Shown here piece after piece: positions 5,761 to 11,333 of a stretch of 11,333 nucleotides of DNA. The notes under the pieces were generated by a model. The model was given only the letters and a program-made list of their open reading frames with translations, had not been told where the DNA came from and searched no databases. Every line of letters starts with the position of its first letter. Within the stretch, counting starts at the first letter, position 1. The translations under genes and the position numbers were made by a program. The stretch is taken from NCBI GenBank assembly GCA_002315885.1, contig DCIO01000026.1, positions 1 to 11,333 on the forward strand, in the 5' to 3' direction. The stretch comes from Lentisphaeria bacterium UBA1724. Its GTDB lineage: Bacteria > Verrucomicrobiota > Lentisphaeria > Oligosphaerales > Oligosphaeraceae.

Positions 5761-8079
5761 ATGAAGAAGATTGCGTTGATTTGCCTGTTGGCATTTTCCC
5801 TGTTTGCAATTGAGGTGCCGTTGTATATCGGGTCGGTATCCCGTCCCTTGGAGCAGGATTGGCATTTGACGAAAGGGGATATTTTGATGGAGCAGGTTGC
5901 CTGGCCCAATGGCGAGTCCGGTCTGACCGCAAAATTTACCTATCTGCCCAATCCCGAGGGCTGGCCATCCGCTAAATTCTTCATTCCCGAGGGGATGCGT
6001 GACTGGCGGACGGCGACGAAGCTTTCCATCGAGGTCTATTGCACGGTCTCCGGCATTGTCGGTCTGGAGGTGGCGACCTACAACGATGTAAAGCGCATGG
6101 CCTGGTATAATCTCTCCTATCCCGTGGGACGTCATACCATCGAGGTGGATTTGAATTCCATGAAGGACTGGGATACCAGCAATGTCAAGTATATCGACAT
6201 CCATGCCAGCAAACCAACCAAATCCTATTCCCTCTATGTGGGCGACATCCGCCTGGAGGTCTCTGATCCCGAGGTGGAGGCGGCGGAATGCAGGGCGGCC
6301 GCGGCGGCAGAGCGCAAGGCGTTGGCCTGGCGTATCAAGGCCTTTGGCGACAAGGTTCCTCCCAAGGCGAAGGTCCTCCGTCAGCGCGGTGAGCGCCTGC
6401 CCAAGAATCCCAGCCGTGACGAAGTGGAGGAGTTCCAGCAGGCCTGCCGAAGCGCATACCCTGCGTTGGACAAGATGATTTTCCAGAATCACGTCCAGGA
6501 CGGCCTGGCGGTATTGTGGTGCCTGCCCGAGGAGAAGGTCATTCGTGATACGGATGTCTATGCGTTTTTGGCGGAACCCACCACCGAATATGCCCTGGAG
6601 GTGGCCCGTGGCGAGGCGGAGTCCGCGCAGCTTGTGGCGTATGCCCCCGAAGGGCTTTCCCGTGTCCGTGCGGAGTTGGTTGGTGCACCCGTGAATGACC
6701 AGGGCGTGGCATTGCCGCTGGAGGCGCTGAAGCTGTGCCCCGTGGGATACGTGAAAACCACCGCACCCAATTACAAGGTGGAGTACATCGGCTATTGGCC
6801 CGACCCCATTCTGGAGTATCTGGACACGCCTGTCGCAATCGAGAAGGAGCGCTATCAGTCCTGGTGGCTGGATGTGCGTGTGCCCGAGACGCAGACCCCC
6901 GGCATCTATCGTGGACAGGTGCGCTTTGTCACGGAAAATGGTGAGCGTCTCATGCCGTATTCCGTGCAGGTGTGGAATTTCAAGCTGCCTGCAGGAGTGC
7001 CATATATGTCTCCCGTGCAGTATTCTCTCCCAGATGCCTTCCCCAAGGGGCAAGAGGCACGGGATGCGTATTACAGAGCGTTGGCGAAGATGCTCATCGA
7101 CCATCGTCTGGAACCCGATGCCATCTATGAATCCGTGGCGCGACAGAATTTGGTCCCCACGGCACTTCAAAATCTTGGAAATGGCTCCTTTGCCTTCAAT
7201 ATGGGATTGATTTACAAAGAAGTGGATGACAAATTCTACAAGGAAATCGCGGATGCCTATCGTCGCGTGAAGGAGGCGGGCCTGGAAGACAAGGCATTCA
7301 TTTATTGCTTTGACGAGGCACCAGCCTCCGCATTCCCCATGATACGTGAGGCGCTTCTGCGTGTCCGCGAGGCCGCGCCTGGTATTCCCGTCTATACCAC
7401 GCTCTATGATAACAGCTTCGGCATCGCCAGCAATCTGGATGACGTGGTGGACGGATGGATCCCCCTGACCACGGTCTATGGGCAGAACGAGAAGGCGATT
7501 GCGGAAGCCCGCGCCCGTGGCAAGAAGGTGGGCTGGTATGTCTGCTGCACCCCCTGGGCACCTTACGCCAATTTCCTGCTGGAATATCCCGCTGTGGGTG
7601 CGCGCCTTCTGATGGGCTATATGAACAAGAAGTTCAAGCCAGACCACTTCCTCTACTACCAGTCCTGTGTCTGGCGGGAATGGGAGGTCAAGAATGGTGA
7701 ATATATCCAGAAGAGCATGATTGGCGAACCGCTGGCAGGCGGACCACTCTTCGAATATCCATGGATCGGCGAGTCCTTCCGGAATTTCAGCGGCGATGGT
7801 CGACTGATGTATCCCGCGGCCGATGGACCGATTCCCACACAGCGCCTCAAGTGCATCCGAGACGGCATGGAGGACTGGCTCTATATGGACCTCCTGGAAA
7901 AATGCCTGTCGAATTCCAATATGATGGATGATACCTGGAAGGAAAATGCCACGCAGGAATTGACCGTGGAGGATGCGATGGTGACTACCCTTACCAAATG
8001 GACGAAGGACCCCACAATCGTCCACGAAAAGAGCGCCCGCATCGCAAAGCTCTTGGAGGAATATTTCGCCAAGCAGTAG
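5761..8079 (+). CDS. Secreted DUF4091-type glycan-active protein
   Basis: This 772-aa protein has a short Sec signal peptide (MKKIALICLLAFSLFA, cleavage likely after Ala16). Residues about 20-167 form a beta-sandwich resembling a carbohydrate-binding module. A charged helical linker spans about 170-245. A second beta domain (about 265-408) ends in the PETQTPGIYRGQV segment typical of the region before a DUF4091 barrel. Residues about 415-772 look like a glycoside-hydrolase-type TIM barrel. They contain FDEAP (517-521, Glu519 a candidate acid/base), GWYVCCTPWAPY (591-602), GDGRLMYP (678-685, with Ser/Gly-rich flank) and the closing RDGMEDW (700-706), the signature of DUF4091. Most members of this family lack an assigned substrate, so hydrolysis of a glycan is expected rather than shown. 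It follows pseudopilin B and may be exported to the cell surface or periplasm. Its G+C content and codon use are biased (one sampled line reaches about 72% G+C). Confidence 0.9.
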   Translation: MKKIALICLLAFSLFAIEVPLYIGSVSRPLEQDWHLTKGDILMEQVAWPNGESGLTAKFTYLPNPEGWPSAKFFIPEGMRDWRTATKLSIEVYCTVSGIVGLEVATYNDVKRMAWYNLSYPVGRHTIEVDLNSMKDWDTSNVKYIDIHASKPTKSYSLYVGDIRLEVSDPEVEAAECRAAAAAERKALAWRIKAFGDKVPPKAKVLRQRGERLPKNPSRDEVEEFQQACRSAYPALDKMIFQNHVQDGLAVLWCLPEEKVIRDTDVYAFLAEPTTEYALEVARGEAESAQLVAYAPEGLSRVRAELVGAPVNDQGVALPLEALKLCPVGYVKTTAPNYKVEYIGYWPDPILEYLDTPVAIEKERYQSWWLDVRVPETQTPGIYRGQVRFVTENGERLMPYSVQVWNFKLPAGVPYMSPVQYSLPDAFPKGQEARDAYYRALAKMLIDHRLEPDAIYESVARQNLVPTALQNLGNGSFAFNMGLIYKEVDDKFYKEIADAYRRVKEAGLEDKAFIYCFDEAPASAFPMIREALLRVREAAPGIPVYTTLYDNSFGIASNLDDVVDGWIPLTTVYGQNEKAIAEARARGKKVGWYVCCTPWAPYANFLLEYPAVGARLLMGYMNKKFKPDHFLYYQSCVWREWEVKNGEYIQKSMIGEPLAGGPLFEYPWIGESFRNFSGDGRLMYPAADGPIPTQRLKCIRDGMEDWLYMDLLEKCLSNSNMMDDTWKENATQELTVEDAMVTTLTKWTKDPTIVHEKSARIAKLLEEYFAKQ

Positions 8080-8095
8080 GTTATCCCGCGCCGTC

Positions 8096-8133
8096 CCTCG
8101 TGTAGCGGGCGTCAGCCCTGCAAAACGAGGGGC
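8096..8133. repeat. 38-nt hairpin repeat, copy 1
   Basis: Outer arms CCTCGT (8096-8101) and ACGAGG (8125-8130) are perfect complements. Inside, GCGGGC (8105-8110) pairs with GCCCTGC (8115-8121) around a GTCA loop with one bulged T. It matches copy 2 at 37 of 38 positions. It lies 16 bp past the stop of the DUF4091 gene, in the gap between convergent genes, as is common for REP-like elements. It could also help end transcription, although no T tract follows. Confidence 0.85.
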
Positions 8134-8153
8134 ATCTCTGGCAAGGATATGTA

Positions 8154-8161
8154 GGGGGGGG
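8154..8161 (+). repeat. G8 homopolymer between the hairpin repeats
   Basis: Eight consecutive G residues lie in the 54-bp spacer between the two hairpin copies. It is intergenic, so length changes would not shift any reading frame seen here. Confidence 0.5.
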
Positions 8162-8187
8162 CGTTAGGTGTCTCCGTAGGTGCCGCT

Positions 8188-8225
8188 CCTCGTGTAGCGG
8201 GCGTCAGCCCTGCGAAACGAGGGGC
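8188..8225. repeat. 38-nt hairpin repeat, copy 2
   Basis: This is the same sequence and orientation as copy 1, with a single A-to-G change in the inner-loop flank. Arms are CCTCGT (8188-8193) and ACGAGG (8217-8222). It ends 5 bp before the stop codon of the minus-strand acyltransferase gene, so the two copies bracket the convergent gap and sit just beyond each gene end. Confidence 0.85.
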
Positions 8226-8230
8226 CTTGG

Positions 8231-9298
8231 TTACCGTTTCCCGAAGATTTGTGGCATGGTACGATTGATGACGAGTGTGGTAACGATGCAGATTGCGAGT
8301 GTCACCAGCGTCATCAGACATGAATCCCCCAGGTTTCCCCGTTGCATATTGAAGGATTTTTCCATCCAGGGGATGATATATAGCAGATTGATTGGCATGT
8401 GAAGCAAGAAGATACCGATTGTATTTTTTCCAAGCCACAGCAGTCCATTCTTCACAAATGCAAAGAATGAATCGGAATTGATTTTTGTGATGACGGATGC
8501 CAGGGCGCGGGCGAGGATGATTCCCAGGAACGCATTGAGCAGGAACCAGAAGACTGGACCGTAGTTGGCGACATACATCCCTGCGTATTTATCGGGATCT
8601 GTGCCGTAGACATTCCCGAAGTACAATCCTATGGCAGAGAGGAGCACGACGCCCAGTTGGAGCCAGAGGGATTTTTCACTCAACATCCTAAATTTATCGC
8701 CGATCAGATATCCCACAATCATGAAGCCCAGGGCAATCAGTGCGATGTTGCATCCCAGCGGGTAGCCGTATTTGAATTTCGGAAGCGCGAAACCTACCGC
8801 AAACGAGGCGACGGCAGCAAAGAAACAGAACCATTTCCCGCGGGGGACTTTTGTGGAGATATGCAGGACGCCGTACATCATAGACCTTGCCACAAAGAGG
8901 CAGGGCAGGAACCAAAGTTGGGTGCAGGGCTGCCCTGATGCACGGACACTCTGGGTGGTGCCGTAGAGCATCCGCAGGATGTTTTCCCAGGAGAACGGTA
9001 TGTAGATCAGGCAGAAAATGATGTATGGCACCAGCAGGGTGTCAAAATTCTTTCTGAATGTCTTGATCCAGCGTTCTTTGGTATATTCTGCCTGCGGATG
9101 GCTTGTGATGCCCGCGGCAAGGAAAAACAACGGCATGTGGAAGGAGTAGACAATTTTCAGCCAGGGATTCACAATCATTCCCAGGCCATTCTCGTCAAAG
9201 CGAACACAGCAATGTCCCAGGATGACCAGGATAATGGCGAATGCCTTGGCGATGTCCAGATACTCAAGTCGATTGCTCGTTGTATTCATCTGTTCCAT
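8231..9298 (-). CDS. Acyltransferase-3 family membrane O-acyltransferase
   Basis: This 355-aa integral membrane protein has about ten hydrophobic helices spread over residues 18-345. It has the acyltransferase-3 hallmarks: RLEYLDIAKA at 10-19, the Gly28-His29 pair at the end of helix 1, YSFHMPLFFLAAG at 51-63, and QLWFLPCLF at 127-135. The pattern most resembles the fucose 4-O-acetylase (NolL-like) branch, which moves acetyl groups to sugars of surface polysaccharides or glycolipids. The exact acceptor cannot be read from sequence. The length is normal for a stand-alone member with no fused SGNH domain. A separate SGNH hydrolase gene ends 44 bp upstream on the same strand, suggesting a two-gene unit. 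Met1 has no Shine-Dalgarno sequence. Met4 (9289) has a weak GGA upstream and is an alternative start. Confidence 0.93.
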   Translation of the reverse strand: MEQMNTTSNRLEYLDIAKAFAIILVILGHCCVRFDENGLGMIVNPWLKIVYSFHMPLFFLAAGITSHPQAEYTKERWIKTFRKNFDTLLVPYIIFCLIYIPFSWENILRMLYGTTQSVRASGQPCTQLWFLPCLFVARSMMYGVLHISTKVPRGKWFCFFAAVASFAVGFALPKFKYGYPLGCNIALIALGFMIVGYLIGDKFRMLSEKSLWLQLGVVLLSAIGLYFGNVYGTDPDKYAGMYVANYGPVFWFLLNAFLGIILARALASVITKINSDSFFAFVKNGLLWLGKNTIGIFLLHMPINLLYIIPWMEKSFNMQRGNLGDSCLMTLVTLAICIVTTLVINRTMPQIFGKR

Positions 9299-9307
9299 TG
9301 TATTATG

Positions 9308-9332
9308 CGGGCGTTACGATGGGGAAAGCCCG
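9308..9332. repeat. Small inverted repeat between the hydrolase and acyltransferase genes
   Basis: CGGGC (9308-9312) and GCCCG (9328-9332) could form a 5-bp stem with a 15-nt loop in the 44-bp spacer between the two minus-strand genes. The left arm shares the 8-mer GCGGGCGT with the 38-nt hairpin repeats, so it may be a degraded relative. The match is too short to be sure. Confidence 0.3.
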
Positions 9333-9342
9333 TGGGGGGGCC

Positions 9343-10152
9343 TTACCAGACGTATTTGGGGTCGTGGATGGGCGCGCCGAGCATGGCGATTTGGGCGAAG
9401 TCATCCAGGTTGTGTCGGATGACGTAGTCGATATAGGAAGTGAAGAGTCTTCCCTTGAGGAGGTATCCCGCGGGACTCATGTGCCCATTCAGGTGGAATT
9501 TCTTTTCAAAAGCCTCGTCGATGACAGGACCATATTGGAAGAAATCCATGACGTAGGTGAGGTCGAAGAGTTTGGCGAGTTGCCGTAGTAGTTCCTGCTG
9601 TTTCTGAATGTATGGGAGGCGTGTCGGGGTGGACTCTTGCAGAGAGATTGCCATGAAGATGCGGCATCGTGGACTGATTTCGCGATAGCGCTGGATGATG
9701 GTGCCGTAGTATCCCGCGTAGGTCTTCTTGTTGTTATGGTAGTCGTTGAGATCGATGTCGTCAATGGAACCAAATTCGTAATCTCCATTGATGATATGGC
9801 TGATGTCGTTGATACCCAGTGTGATGATGTATGCGTTGCAGGCTTTTGACTTGTCCCAAAAACTGAAGGAGTTTGCGTAGGTCTCGACGTATTCGCGGGT
9901 AGTCATTCCACCGCGGCAGAAGTGGCGGATTTCATTGTGGGTGACGCGCCCGAAATAGCTGAACCAGGAGTATTCGTATTTGTCGATGTAGTTGTTTTTG
10001 CCTTCGGGATATACGATTTCCATTTCGCCGGAATCCAGGCTGTCACCAATCAATGCCACAGAGCGGAGGATGCCGCAGTAGCCGCCATCGGGAACCATGC
10101 GTTCCAGGGGCTGTTCGTCAGGATTGTCGTAGAAGAATTCGTTTAGGTCCAT
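9343..10152 (-). CDS. SGNH/GDSL-family hydrolase (probable acyl esterase)
   Basis: This 269-aa protein shows SGNH blocks in order: ALIGDSLDSGE with Ser38 as nucleophile, a Gly in CRGGMTT (about 81-82), LGINDIS with Asn115 in the oxyanion hole, and LNGHMSPAGY with His224 as catalytic base. The residue three before His, usually Asp in SGNH enzymes, is Leu221, so a classic triad Asp is missing. Some SGNH members work as a Ser-His dyad. There is no signal peptide, so the enzyme is probably cytosolic, unless exported by another route. The start is supported by AAGGAAA (10159-10165) just upstream. It leads a two-gene unit with the acyltransferase-3 gene, suggesting removal or trimming of O-acyl groups on a glycan or its precursor. 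The substrate is unknown. Confidence 0.9.
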   Translation of the reverse strand: MDLNEFFYDNPDEQPLERMVPDGGYCGILRSVALIGDSLDSGEMEIVYPEGKNNYIDKYEYSWFSYFGRVTHNEIRHFCRGGMTTREYVETYANSFSFWDKSKACNAYIITLGINDISHIINGDYEFGSIDDIDLNDYHNNKKTYAGYYGTIIQRYREISPRCRIFMAISLQESTPTRLPYIQKQQELLRQLAKLFDLTYVMDFFQYGPVIDEAFEKKFHLNGHMSPAGYLLKGRLFTSYIDYVIRHNLDDFAQIAMLGAPIHDPKYVW

Positions 10153-10158
10153 GAGTTA

Positions 10159-10165
10159 TTTCCTT
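10159..10165 (-). promoter_or_regulatory. Shine-Dalgarno site of the SGNH hydrolase
   Basis: The minus strand reads AAGGAAA followed by 6 nt and the ATG at 10152. This is a good ribosome binding site and supports the chosen start. Confidence 0.65.
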
Positions 10166-10275
10166 GTATTTTCGTAGTCAGTGGGAAGTATTCATTTCGA
10201 GCGGAGAATTTCGCCGTCAATGGATAATATACCCTAGGGGAATACCGCAATTCAATAAAGAATGAGAGTGAGAGA

Positions 10276-10294
10276 TGAAAAAATGATTTTTTCA
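10276..10294. promoter_or_regulatory. AT-rich palindrome in the divergent gap before pseudopilin C
   Basis: TGAAAAAA (10276-10283) and TTTTTTCA (10287-10294) are perfect 8-bp complements around TGA. The element lies between the divergent SGNH hydrolase and pseudopilin C starts. It might be an operator or an AT-rich promoter-upstream element. A GC-free stem makes an intrinsic terminator unlikely. Confidence 0.35.
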
Positions 10295-10335
10295 AGAAAG
10301 GGACTTGTTTTTCTCTCAAATATTCTTACAATAAG

Positions 10336-10341
10336 TATAAT
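10336..10341 (+). promoter_or_regulatory. Candidate -10 element for pseudopilin C
   Basis: A perfect TATAAT lies 48 bp before the ATG of pseudopilin C in a strongly AT-rich stretch. The nearest -35-like hexamer, TTGTTT at 10305-10310, is 25 bp away, which is too far for a standard sigma-70 promoter. The -10 may be real with a weak or activator-dependent -35. Confidence 0.4.
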
Positions 10342-10376
10342 TATAGATTTTCCTCTCTGCAAAACACAATTCCTTC

Positions 10377-10382
10377 AAACAA
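10377..10382 (+). promoter_or_regulatory. AAACAA leader motif of pseudopilin C (no Shine-Dalgarno)
   Basis: AAACAA ends 7 nt before the ATG at 10390, again without an AGGAG-like block. This is the third instance of the motif found before a pseudopilin gene in this window. Confidence 0.4.
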
Positions 10383-10389
10383 CCAATTT

Positions 10390-11229
10390 ATGAAAAAATC
10401 CTTTACTTTGATTGAATTGCTGGTGGTCATCGCCATCATCGCCATCCTGGCAGCCATGTTGCTGCCCGCCTTGTCCAAGGCACGTGAGAAGGCCCGTACC
10501 ATTTCCTGTGTCAACAACCTGAAGCAGATGGGACTCTTCCACGCCATCTATCAGACCGACAATGACGATTATCTCCTGCCCGCCCACAACAAGAGCCGCG
10601 ATGGCTTTGGATGGGTCGGCCCACAGCTCCTCTTTGTCTTGGATTACGGCGTGGATGCCAAGGGCGTGGAATGCCCCGCATGCAATGTCTCCCTGGCAGC
10701 CAAATCCTCGCTGGTACACAGCATTGACGCCGCCACCTGGAACGCCAACTCCGGAGATGTAGCCACCGCCCGTGTCTTCATCCGCCAGAGCTACACCTAC
10801 GGCGTCAACCACGGCAGCTGCGGTCTGGCCATGCAGCCTCTCGTGGGGGCGGAAGAAAAGCGCACCCAGGTGAAGATGAACCAGGTGGAAAACATGGGCG
10901 GTGCTGCGGGCACTGTGGTCTGGATGGCGGACTCCGCACCCGTGGCACTGGATTCCACCTTCGTCCTTTCCGACTACACCAACTGCATCGTGGGCGACCG
11001 CTATTTCAACGACGCCCGGGGCGGTGCCTGGTATCCCATCAACGCCACCCACGGTGACAGACGCGCCAATTTCATCATGCTGGACGGCCATGCCGAGACG
11101 CTGAATGCACAGCAGTTCTGCGCATACTACGGCGGCACCAAGCGCGCCGAAAACTACAAGTACTGGTATCCCAAGTTCCGCAAGATCAGTGGCGTATACA
11201 CCTACACCAATGATCAGACCGGATGGTAG
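10390..11229 (+). CDS. Pseudopilin C: prepilin-type N-terminus with H-X10-DG C-terminus
   Basis: This 279-aa paralogue of pseudopilin A shares its first 36 residues and the GLFHAIYQTDNDDY stretch (48-61). MKKS precedes the predicted cleavage before Phe5. Glu9 is at +5, and the assembly helix runs to about 26. The periplasmic domain has Cys40, a CPAC motif at 95-98, and the terminal signature His221, ten residues, Asp232-Gly233-His234. These signature positions are numbered exactly as in A although the intervening sequence has largely diverged, so A and C form a subfamily distinct from B. It is transcribed divergently from the SGNH hydrolase, probably from its own promoter (TATAAT at 10336). 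No Shine-Dalgarno sequence is present. No terminator was seen after the stop, where a heptamer repeat begins almost at once. The role is presumed inner-membrane/periplasmic, in a type II secretion-like apparatus. Confidence 0.93.
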   Translation: MKKSFTLIELLVVIAIIAILAAMLLPALSKAREKARTISCVNNLKQMGLFHAIYQTDNDDYLLPAHNKSRDGFGWVGPQLLFVLDYGVDAKGVECPACNVSLAAKSSLVHSIDAATWNANSGDVATARVFIRQSYTYGVNHGSCGLAMQPLVGAEEKRTQVKMNQVENMGGAAGTVVWMADSAPVALDSTFVLSDYTNCIVGDRYFNDARGGAWYPINATHGDRRANFIMLDGHAETLNAQQFCAYYGGTKRAENYKYWYPKFRKISGVYTYTNDQTGW

Positions 11230-11234
11230 GATTC

Positions 11235-11311
11235 GATTCTCGATTCTCAATTCTCGATTCTCAATTCTCAATTCTCAATTCTCAATTCTCAATTCTCAAT
11301 TCTCGATTCTA
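11235..11311. repeat. Heptanucleotide tandem repeat (RATTCTC, 11 units)
   Basis: Ten exact units of RATTCTC (R is A or G) run from 11235 to 11304, followed by a degenerate GATTCTA, with a partial unit at 11230-11234. The unit order is G, G, A, G, then six A, then G at the variable base. On the other strand it reads GAGAATY. It starts one base after the stop codon of pseudopilin C. Its period is not a multiple of three, so a coding role is unlikely. Such arrays change length by slippage. Confidence 0.95.
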
Positions 11312-11333
11312 GCGGTCGAGAAGAAAGCACAAG

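Noticed and set aside
4771..8025. Minus-strand open frame of 1084 codons opposite pseudopilin B and the DUF4091 gene
   Set aside because: It is antisense to two well-supported genes and runs through the terminator between them. Its translation is low-complexity in Gly, His, Ile and Arg with no recognisable domain, as expected from the complement of GC-biased codons.
8080..8230. CRISPR-like array from the two 38-nt repeats
   Set aside because: There are only two copies with one 54-bp spacer, the repeat forms an extended cruciform, and no cas gene is nearby. A REP-like element fits better.
10276..10294. A/T hairpin as a bidirectional terminator
   Set aside because: It lies between divergent gene starts where no transcript is expected to end, and the stem has almost no G-C pairs.
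10375..11271. Minus-strand open frame opposite pseudopilin C, starting in the heptamer repeat
   Set aside because: It begins with a repeat-derived peptide and is fully antisense to a real gene, with no ribosome site or domain.

Overview
The window looks like a chromosomal segment from a Lentisphaerae/Victivallis-type bacterium (PVC superphylum). The main reason is three proteins that share one prepilin-like N-terminus (Phe-Thr-Leu-Ile-Glu followed by a long Ile/Ala/Leu helix, then LPALSKAREKAR) and end in an H-X9/10-DG motif. Large paralogous sets of such proteins are typical of Lentisphaerae and related PVC phyla. A DUF4091-type glycan-active enzyme fits the same lifestyle. The taxonomic call rests on protein character only. 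No rRNA, tRNA, CRISPR array or transposase was seen.

Layout. Bases 1-141 hold no supportable gene, only a 12-bp direct repeat. On the minus strand, 3710-714 encodes a 998-aa protein of unknown family with no signal peptide. It is followed 44 bp later (669-142) by a small lipoprotein with a glyoxalase/VOC fold, so the two probably form one operon. A 207-bp divergent intergenic region with palindromes separates this pair from plus-strand pseudopilin A (3918-4742) and pseudopilin B (4819-5670). A strong intrinsic terminator follows B. Next is a secreted 772-aa DUF4091 protein (5761-8079). The convergent gap 8080-8230 carries two copies of a 38-nt cruciform-forming repeat. On the minus strand, an SGNH/GDSL hydrolase (10152-9343) and an acyltransferase-3 membrane protein (9298-8231) form a two-gene unit, probably an O-acyl transfer/removal pair. 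After a divergent AT-rich gap comes pseudopilin C (10390-11229), closely related to A. The window ends just past a heptanucleotide tandem repeat, RATTCTC, that begins almost at the stop codon of C.

How the genes may work together. The three pseudopilins would be inserted in the inner membrane, trimmed by a prepilin peptidase and used by a type II secretion-like or pilus-like apparatus. That apparatus is not encoded here. Pseudopilin B sits directly upstream of an exported glycan-active protein, and A and C flank the other units. This suggests that cargo- or substrate-specific pseudopilins are scattered among carbohydrate-active genes, which is an inference. The three pseudopilin genes share a leader feature: no Shine-Dalgarno sequence, but an AAACAA motif 7-11 nt before the ATG. 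Three of the other genes have ordinary purine-rich ribosome binding sites.

The observations most worth following are the pseudopilin cassette (near-identical 5' modules, shared leader, divergent C-termini), the unassigned 998-aa protein with its lipoprotein partner, and the two-copy hairpin repeat.
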